Origin: Axinella damicornis
Taxonomy: Eukaryota; Porifera; Demospongiae; Axinellida; Axinellidae
DNA: 64,000 bases
Direction: 5' to 3'
Assembly (NCBI GenBank): GCA_963931865.1
Contig: OZ007510.1
Location: 13,912,471 to 13,976,470, forward strand
The position numbers and the translations under genes are program-made. Within the stretch, counting starts at the first letter, position 1; each line of letters begins with the position of its first letter. Positions 56,690 through 64,000 of the stretch are shown here, piece by piece. A model generated the notes under the pieces. It had not been told where the DNA came from. It saw only the letters and a program-made list of their open reading frames with translations, and did not search any database.

Positions 56690-56825
56690 CAGCCCTAGCT
56701 ACATGTAACTCCTCTCCCCCTCCCCTTGCTGACAGTATCTAGCCCTAGCTAGCTCCTCTCCTCCCTCCCCTTGCTGACAGTATCTAGCCCTAGCTAGCTC
56801 CTCTCCTCCCTCCCCTGCAGGCAGT
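56690..56825 (+). repeat. About 50-bp tandem repeat, 3 copies
   Basis: Units with CTAGCCCTAGCTAGCTCCTC and TCCCCTTGCTGACAGTAT. Confidence 0.85.
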
Positions 56826-57033
56826 ACGTTCCCAAGCAGCACCTATTTCAGACCTGCAGCGCCTACGTAGCTCAGACCTGTGGTGGCTGCGGTTTGTCTT
56901 TCAAATTCGCTTCCATCCCATCCAGGCATCAACACTTTGGTTTAGTTTTGTATTAGAACTATTAGTCTAGATCCTAAACGACCGGTCCCTTCGACCATCA
57001 GAAATGAATTGCATAAAGATCAGTTGGATTGCT

Positions 57034-57145
57034 GCAGGTCTGAACTAGGCGCTGCAGGTCTGAACTAGGCGCTGCAGGTCTGAACTAGGTGCTGCAGGTC
57101 TGAAGTAGGCGCTGCAGGTCTGAACTAGGCGCTGCAGGTCTGAAC
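57034..57145 (+). repeat. 20-bp tandem repeat, 5-6 copies
   Basis: GCTGCAGGTCTGAACTAGGC units. Inverted single units occur at about 56850-56880 (CAGACCTGCAGCGCCTA), so the pair may be ends of a decayed element. 57146-57500 has no gene. Confidence 0.9.
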
Positions 57146-57500
57146 AAATCTCACAGCTCTGACATGGCATTCTGTGTGAGCCCAGTTGCCCTGCCGTTCT
57201 AGTTTACGGAGCTTGAGTCCCAGTTAGGAGGGAGAGTCCCTGGGAGGCCCCCTATTTTAAATTTTACTGTATTACGTGATGATAAAACTTAAAAGGGGGC
57301 GGGGTGAGCCTTCAGTTAGCTGAACCATAGCTGAGCTCTGATCTGATATAATAATTAATTTTGTAGTTACTTGCGCCACCTATCGTGACCTATGTGACTG
57401 AGAGAGCTACCATGCTGCCGTCGTTGACTCTGCTACCAATCGCTGCTCCGTACTAGGTAAGTTCAACTTCAACACTCTGGTTTGCTGACTTGCGGATCTG

Positions 57501-57590
57501 TAGTCTAGCGGGCTAGCCCCTCAAATTTTCCACAGCACGGATGAAAGCGATCGCGTGCTGAAGAAAGCGAAGGGCTAGCTTGTTAGACTA
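57501..57590. mobile_element. 90-bp TAGTCTA-ended hairpin with 9-bp TSD
   Basis: TAGTCTAGCGGGCTAGCCCC ... GGGCTAGCTTGTTAGACTA, with GCGATCGC inside. Flanks GCGGATCTG (57492-57500) and GCGAATCTG (57591-57599) agree at 8 of 9. A related end is at 36404-36470. Confidence 0.85.
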
Positions 57591-57962
57591 GCGAATCTGC
57601 TGAACAGTACAGTATCAGTGGTGTAAGTAGGACGGCTAAGTTAATTGTTGGGGCATTTCGTAGTTAGTGGAAGCTTCTGCTCTGAGCAAAGGGGGGGGGG
57701 GGGGGGTGGGTCTGGGTCTGGGGTCTGGGGGCGTGCCCGCGGAACAATTTTTGATTTGTAGTTTGTTTCGGAGCAACAGTTTGTTACAAGTATACTGCCA
57801 TAGATAATATACCATGGTATAATATTATCTATGATACTGTTGACTGGCATGCATGTGACTGTTATTTGATAATTGCTATAGAGCATACCACACACCATGG
57901 TACGGCACCGCTCCCAGTAGCTAGGGCATGTACAGTGTGCCCCACCTCAGCTAGCTACACCA

Positions 57963-58472
57963 TAGTCTCACAGGCCAGCCTCTTTTTCCAAGTGGGGGGG
58001 GGGGGGGGGGGAGAGTCTGGTAACTTTTCGTATCCCAGTGGAATGCAATTAACTGCAATTAACTGTAAGTTGAAGTGTAACAAATGAAAAAGTCACATGT
58101 TAGCTATCCAATTTTTGCCCAACATCTTTCAAATGTGTGACTTGTGAAGCGAGTTGGAGAGGCTCGTGAAGCTCTGGACAGTAGTAACTGTTATTATACC
58201 AGTAACAAAGCGATTTTCCAGCGCCGGTGAGAAGACTCACGAGTACATCCCATCTGCTGAAGGAGTTCTTCACTGCTAGTTCTTGCTTGAGGCACAACTT
58301 TGGATAGCCCAGTTGTGCTTTGCAGCGATTGCAGTCGCACGCACTGTCTCTCTGAATTACACTATGAAAATTATGTGACTGCTGCAATCTCATTAGCTCT
58401 GCCCACATTCCGGCAGAGAAGACGAAATGTTGGCTTAAGTCACCGGACTCTTTTTCCCCCCTCACATCCGCG

Positions 58473-58515
<43 letters not shown>

Positions 58516-58534
58516 AGGCTGGCTTGCGAGACTA
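57963..58534. mobile_element. 572-bp TAGYCT-family element with poly(G/C) arms
   Basis: TAGTCTCACAGGCCAGCCTC ... GAGGCTGGCTTGCGAGACTA, closely related at its ends to 10461-11077. Left flank GCTACACCA; right flank GCTATACACCA (the same with TA added). Where the 10461 copy has GGGGGTGTGGCCGGAAG, this copy has pure G (57994-58010) and C (58475-58504) runs, so homopolymers arose inside the arms. Confidence 0.8.
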
Positions 58535-58867
58535 GCTATACACCACTGCTGCTGAGAATCAAGTTGAGATTTCAGACACATAATATTCTGTGCTAACTGG
58601 TGGTAAATCTGTTGTAAACGAATCCCTAAAACCTTCCTTATCACTGGAAGCCTGAATCACGAATGAATGGTGGTTTAAAAGCTAATTGATGGCATGCCAA
58701 CTCTCCCTGCCCATCTGTAGATTGTTATTCTCTGTGCAAGAAACAACCACGTGCTAGAGTGGACCTCTATCTAACAGCCAGGTAAGAATTGTGCTGCTTT
58801 ACAGGATTATATTAAACATGGGACAGGCATTTCTTAGTCCAATGTATAAATGAACTGACACACACAG

Positions 58868-59770
58868 ACAGAGCTTGGCACTGTGCCGCAGTAGGAAGGG
58901 GCGCTGCGCCTCAATAGGAAGGTGGGGCACTGTGCCGCAGTAGGAGGGGCACTGTGCCACAATAGGAGGGGGTACTGTGCCGCAGTAGGAGGGGGCACTG
59001 TGCCGCAATAGGAAGGGGCACTGTGCCGCAATAGGAGGGAGCACTAGGAGGGAGCATTGTGCCACAATAGGAGGGGGCACTGTGTCACAATAGGAGGGGG
59101 CACTGTGCCACAGTAGGAGGGGGCACTGTGCCGCAATAGGAAGGGAACTGCACCACAATAGGAAGGGGCACTGTGCCGCAGTAGGAGGGGGCACTGTGCC
59201 GCAATAGGAGGGGGCACTGTGTCACAATAGGAGGGGGCACTGTGTCACAATAGGAGGGGGCACTGTGTCACAATAGGAGGGGGCACTGTGCCGCAGTAGG
59301 AGGGGGCACTGTGCCGCAATAGGAGGGGGCACTGTGTCACAATAGGAGGGGGCACTGTGCCGCAGTAGGAGGGGGCACTGTGCCGCAATAGGAGGGGGCA
59401 CTGTGTCACTAGTTGGAGGGGGCACTGTGTCACAATAGGAGGGGGCACTGTGTCACAATAGGAGGGGGCACTGTGCCACAGTGGGAGGGGGCACTGTGTC
59501 ACAATAGGAGGGGGCATTGTGCCACAATGGGAGGGAGCACTGTGCCACAATAGGAGGGGGCACTGTGCCGCAGTAGGAGGGGGCACTGTGTCATAATAGG
59601 AGGGGGCACTGTGTCACAATAGGAGGGGGCACTGTGTCACAATAGGAGGGGGCACTGTGCTGCAGTAGGAGGGGGCACTGTGCTGCAATAGGAGGGGGTA
59701 CTGTACCGCAATAGGAGTGGACACTGTACCGCAATAGGAGAGAGCACTGTGCCGCAATAGGAGGGGGCGA
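58868..59770 (+). repeat. 24-bp minisatellite, about 37 copies
   Basis: AATAGGAGGGGGCACTGTGY plus CRCA units with variants (CCGCAGT, TCACAAT, CTGCAAT). The minus-strand Pro/Cys-rich ORFs are the repeat. 59771-60404 has a single TAGCCTTGTTTCCAGGC end at 59790 and no gene. Confidence 0.95.
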
Positions 59771-60404
59771 TTGCTGTACGTGCTAATTATGTAGCCTTGT
59801 TTCCAGGCCTCCAAGCCCAGCTTTTGTAAAAGGTTTTTTAAGAGACAGCACAGTAAGCGTTATTACATGAACGGTACATCGTTGACGTACCGTCGATCCG
59901 TATAGTAGCAATCTAGCGCTCAGTACGTAGGTGCTGTTTACTTGTTTTGCTTCATAGGCGCTGTTGCTTTAGACGAAGGATCCCTCTCACTGTTGGCATT
60001 TGACCCGTGTTTGCAGCTATCGCACAACCGCAGATACAGAGCGTTGAATCTTGCCATTTTTATCGCGTGTTGACGGTACCGTGTGCGTATACTGTGTAAA
60101 CGCCCGAGGTCACTGCACTTTCGTGGGCGTAACTACTCGTTCAAGCAACGATTAGCGCTAAGACTTTCGAAATGTTGGGGAACCCCCGAAGCTTCGATTA
60201 GCATCACTAACTCATTTTTGGCCAATGCGGAATAATCTTCGATTTCTACACGAGACTGTCACATGTAGCAATTAACGAGGGCCAACATTACCACATTACC
60301 ACATAGAGGAGGACCATGGCCCCCTTTCTCATTCCTATGTCTGTGCATGTACACCATGTTGTGTTTCATATGAGGTACGCTATAATATATTATGCTACTC
60401 CCTC

Positions 60405-60552
60405 TTGTGTGTCCATCAGGCAAGAACTGTTTGGTGTTGCTGCTCTGCTATCTTGAAATCAGCGATTTTCTGTACACTGACCGTGTGTGGTGGTTTGGTG
60501 AACGAAATGTTGCTGATGATGGCTGGCGATATTGAATCCAACCCAGGACCCG
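60405..60552 (+). CDS. Exon with a 2A-like ribosome-skipping motif
   Basis: After acceptor CCATCAG (to 60420) the frame reads ...FCTLTVCGGLVNEMLLMMAG, then DIESNPGP (60528-60551) and a donor (GTGAGT, 60553). DxExNPGP is the core of 2A-like peptides, at which ribosomes skip one peptide bond between G and P. The preceding hydrophobic, leucine-rich stretch is usual for 2A-like regions in marine invertebrate transposon and NLR genes. It probably belongs to the 5' end of the downstream transposase gene, but this is inferred from order, strand and spacing only. Confidence 0.6.
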
Positions 60553-60654
60553 GTGAGTGCCTGTATATGGAATTCCAAAGTGGACAAAATTGTGTCGCAG
60601 AAATAAACATCGTGCTGTGAAATGCACAAAAACACTATGCTATGGTGCAAAACG

Positions 60655-61120
60655 TAGAGAAGTCATGCTCAAAATGCGGAGACATCATGCTCAAAATGCA
60701 GTGACGTCATGCCCAAAACGCAGAGAAGTCATGCTCAAAATGCAGAAACATCATGCTCAAAATGCAGAAACGTCATACAGAGATGTCATGTGCAAAATGC
60801 AGACTAAAGTCATGCTCAAAATGCAGACTAAAGTCATGCTCAAAACGCAGAGACGTCATGCTCAAAATACAGAGATGTCGTGCGCCAAATGCAGACTAAA
60901 GTCATGCTCAAAATGCAGAAACGTCATACAGAGATGTCATGCGCAAAATGCAGACTAAAGTCATGCTCAAAATGCAGACTAAAGTCATGCTCAAAATGCA
61001 GAGACGTCATGCTCAAAATACAGAGATGTCATGCGCAAAATGCATGCAGACTAAAGTCATGCTCAAAACGCAGACTAAAGTCATGCTCAAAACGCAGACT
61101 AAAGTCATGCTCAAAATGCA
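60655..61120 (+). repeat. 22-24-bp tandem repeat
   Basis: About 20 units of ATGCTCAAAATGCAGACTAA plus AGTC and ATGCTCAAAATGCAGAGACGTC. The 133- and 131-codon Lys/Met/Cys-rich ORFs are repeat translations. It lies in the presumed intron after the 2A exon. Confidence 0.9.
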
Positions 61121-61257
61121 AAACGCAAAATAACGCACATTATGTATTTACGGTACAGTACGTGTTCTATTTAATTCCCACTCTAGCTGAAGTTAGTATG
61201 TCGGAACTACGTGAAGGTACTCGTGATCTGGATTCGTTCTCGAGCGCCACTACAACA

Positions 61258-63603
61258 TGGACGACTTGTCTTTAGCTGAGCAGCTGATCCTGAGAGCAGA
61301 GGAATGCACTAGTGTCCTCAGGGCCATCTACGGGAGGGTTTGTGAGGTGTGCCAGGTAGTGCAATCCTTCACGACGTCTTGTTCGACATTGGAGAGCTGC
61401 AAAACTATTGTCAGCACTATACTGAGTGGACTCTGAGGGATGAGAGGGACTATCCACGATTACCCATCCAGCCTGACTGCCCTGTTCAGCATTTAGTATG
61501 CAGCCTAGCTGGACGTCCATCGTATGTAGTACAGCGAGCAGATCTGGAAGCTCTTCTTGAAGCAGGATTTAACTTCAGGCAGATGGCAACAATTCTTGGA
61601 GTTTCAGAGAGAACGATCAGGCGTAGAAGAGAATTGTTTGGGCTACCTATCGGGGATAATTTTTCTCATATTTCAGACCATGACCTTGACGGTATTGTAG
61701 CAGGCATTCTGCAGGTGAGTTCTATAGTCACGGTTATTGACTATGTAAGCTCTCACTTCAATGTGTTTGCGTTAGTATATATGTGCCAACTAAAACTACC
61801 GTTAGTATTACATATTGATCTATTATATATAAAGGAAGGGGATCGTGATAAAACTAGCTGCTAACCTTTTAGGTTACAGTTGATTCAGGGATATCATTTA
61901 TCCGAGGTGCTTTGCTGTCAAGGGGGTGGACTGTGCAACAACACAGAGTGATTGACAGTTTACGGAGGGTTGACCCTATCAGTCAGACACTCAGGCGCTC
62001 TGTGAGGATACATTGTCGGCAGTACTCAGTTTCAGGTCCTAATGCTCTATGGTATGAACATTTGCACCAGGCGTATATACCTACGTGTGTGTGTATGTGT
62101 GTGTGTGTGGGGGGGGGGGGGGGGTGGGGGGGGACTAGCTTCCTTCAGTGTTTCACGGGAAAGTGAGCACGCAGAGAGAGAAAGTTGAGGAAAGCTGGTG
62201 ACTAGCTCAACCCTGCATTCCTCCAGAGTGTAGTTTTGGTATGTTAGTAGAACAGTGGATTATTACTCAACTTTGGTTCCAGGATGTGACCATGTTTAGG
62301 AATACTGTCTCCATTTTGTATAGGCACGTGGATGGGAACCACAAACTGATTAGGTGGAAGTCATAGTGCATGGAGGTAAGGTTTACTAATTTATTATGCA
62401 TGATTGCTATGTCTCTGTGATTGTATGTGGGCAACGTGAGGTACAGATCAGCATGAGCACTGAAATTTCCTGTTCAAACTACATAATTCCACCCACTATT
62501 TACTTTTCTTGTACAGGTAAGGTGCTAAGTTACTTAGTAGCTTAGTTCTCCATGCTAAAGTGCATCCTCCCCATGGGAGCAAGCCTATCCAGTAATTGTT
62601 TTTATGTAACAGTTACTACGAGTAAAACCTCCAATAGTGGACCCTCCGAGATAGGGACTTCAGGTAAAAATTCACACACTAAAGTACTGTTACATGTTCA
62701 TCTTTGTTTTTGCCACCCTTTTCGACCCATCAATATAATAGACTTCTCTACAAAGGACACTTTTCAAGGTCCCAAATAATTGTTTCCCTATACATTTTGA
62801 ACCTCCGAGAAGAGGACAACCTCTTCACAAAGGACACAAGAGATGAATTTATATTGTCCCCAATGGCGTCCGTTGTTCAGAGGTTTTACTGTAGCTGCTA
62901 TTTCGATTTCCATGCAGGAATAGATGGTTTTTCCCGTCTTGTGACATTTCTACAATGTTCAGACAACAATCAAGCATTGACTGTGCTCAAAGGTTTCCGA
63001 GCTGCAGTTGTTGAGTATGGATTTCCATCCCGTGTGAGGTGTGATTACGGAGGAGAGAATGTTGACATGACAAGACTAATGATCACCACCAGGGGAGCTG
63101 GTCGAGGAAGTGTGATCACAGGTAGCTCCACACATATAACCAGCGCATTGAGCAGTTATGGAGGGATGTGCGACGTGTTGTTTTAAGACAGTTTCAGAAT
63201 TTGTTTCACTATATTGAAGTATATCTTCTAATGGACCCATTGAACGATGCCCACTTGTTTGCGCTGCACTATGTATTCATACCAAGGATCCAACGTGCAC
63301 TCGAAGAGTTCAGACAGCAATACAACCACCACCCTTTGCGAACAGAACACAATCTAACACCCTACCAGCTATTTATTGCTTCTCCACAAACAGTTGACCC
63401 AATTGATCCACTTAAGTGTCGAGGAGGAAGGACCAGTCCCAGATGCTACTGACCCTGACAATACTGTGATTGTTGACCCTCCAATATTCACACTGACACC
63501 TGCACAGGAGGCACGGTTACCAGTTCCACTATCTGAGGACCACAACTATGGCATAGATACATATCTTACGGTTTTGTCTATACTTCATAACACCTCCTTG
63601 TAG
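61258..63603 (+). pseudogene. rve-type (DDE) transposase gene with introns, frameshifted
   Basis: Catalyses cut-and-join of transposon DNA in the retroviral-integrase-like fold. Exon A (about 61258-61713) carries AGRPSYVVQRADLEALLEAG and a helix-turn-helix, MATILGVSERTIRRRRELFG. Exon B (61875-62050) reads VTVDSGISFIRGALLSRG. Exon C (62323-62368) restores LW|HVDGNHKLIRW across an intron; its D is the first catalytic residue. Exon D (62913-63600) holds GIDGFSRLVTFLQCSDN, the second catalytic D in RCDYGGENVD, and the E in NQRIEQLWRD. This order matches the widespread GPNALWHIDGNHK proteins of fish and corals. Frame breaks at about 62352, 63136 and 63413, and perhaps near 61350-61400, indicate a recently dead copy or unresolved indels. 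Confidence 0.8.
62617..62893. mobile_element. pogo/Tigger-like miniature element in intron
   Basis: Ends CGAGTAAAACCTCC and GAGGTTTTACTG with flanking TA, and internal AAAGGACAC/TCTCTACAAAGG motifs as in Tigger-type repeats. It lies in the intron before the last transposase exon, so one transposon sits in another's intron. Confidence 0.75.
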
Positions 63604-63734
63604 TGTGTCTGCAATGCTTTTTACTGTAAATATCTCTGAATAACATACAGAAGATTAAAGTTGCAAGATGCAAATCAAAATTGAAGGGATTGTGTTTAGT
63701 AGTACATGTAGCAATAACAAAAGCAAGCACTACT

Positions 63735-63900
63735 AATAACAAAGCAACAAGTAGGCATTATGCTTATGCCTAACCATAATATACACTGATTAGCTCCAGA
63801 AAGCAACAAGTAGGCATTATGCTTATGCCTAACCATATATACACTGATTAGCTCCAGAAAACGACAAGTAGGTATTATGCCTGACCATATATACACTAAC
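63735..63900 (+). repeat. About 57-bp tandem repeat, 3 copies
   Basis: Units with AGCAACAAGTAGGCATTATG and CCTAACCATATATACACTGA. 63901-64000 holds nothing further. Confidence 0.9.
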
Positions 63901-64000
63901 TCTAGGACTGTCCAAAGTGGTTTAGAGAGTACAGGACAGCTTTATCAAAATACTTGAAGAACTCTGCCTGCGAAGTCGCACTGGTTGGTAGATGAAGCAA

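Noticed and set aside
58799..59814. Pro/Cys-rich ORFs on the minus strand
   Set aside because: Translation of the 24-bp minisatellite.
60557..61275. Lys/Met/Cys-rich ORFs of 131-133 codons
   Set aside because: Read through the 22-24-bp tandem repeat; cysteine spacing comes from repeat periodicity, not a zinc-binding fold.

Overview
The window is animal (metazoan) nuclear DNA, most likely from a marine invertebrate such as a sponge. The evidence is small GT-AG exons of animal genes separated by repeat-filled introns, metazoan proteins (ZZEF1, SZT2, CUL1, PIPOX, MTHFD1-like), a 2A-like peptide next to an intron-containing rve transposase, and no bacterial gene structure or rRNA. The exact species is an inference I cannot settle. 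A 200-N scaffold gap lies at 42463-42662. Exon calls rest on hand translation, splice signals and recognised family motifs; none was confirmed by a search.

Layout. 1-5010: nested inverted repeats and fold-back DNA around a transposon-protein remnant. 5011-8117: a small CAGGG-ended transposon, one MTHFD1-like exon and two CUL1 exons. 8118-17280: gene-poor, with a few inverted-repeat elements and low-complexity tracts. 17290-24866: two broken tandem copies of a peroxisomal sarcosine/pipecolate oxidase (PIPOX) gene, interrupted by transposons and minisatellites. 25760-28120: an unidentified 183-codon ORF between inverted repeats and some exon-like fragments. 28930-33480: the 3' part of SZT2 (minus strand). 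34018-35330: a complete, very young LTR element that carries only gag. 36184-37254: a decayed DNA transposon. 37440-40440: an inverted second copy of the SZT2 region, broken by indels and two transposon insertions. 40440-41205: exons of an unidentified minus-strand gene. 42880-43830: a roughly 180-bp tandem repeat. 45350-52196: the middle of ZZEF1 (minus strand) over about 18 exons. 52300-60400: non-coding DNA with fold-back elements and large minisatellites. 60405-63603: a 2A-like exon followed by a frameshifted rve-type transposase.

The host genes do not form one pathway. SZT2 is the large KICSTOR subunit (mTORC1 control at lysosomes), ZZEF1 is a large EF-hand/ZZ/CUB-like protein, CUL1 is the SCF ubiquitin ligase scaffold, and PIPOX and MTHFD1 belong to sarcosine and one-carbon metabolism. 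Of these, ZZEF1 and the minus-strand SZT2 look mostly intact; the others look fragmentary or decayed.

The most striking content is mobile DNA with readable insertion footprints: a fold-back family with TAGYCT ends and 9-bp target duplications; CAGGG-ended elements with 5-bp duplications, two of which can be checked against empty sites in the duplicated SZT2 locus; a hAT-like element with an 8-bp duplication; and a gag-only LTR element with 5-bp duplications and near-identical LTRs. Poly(G)/poly(C) runs of about 20-43 bp are unusually common.
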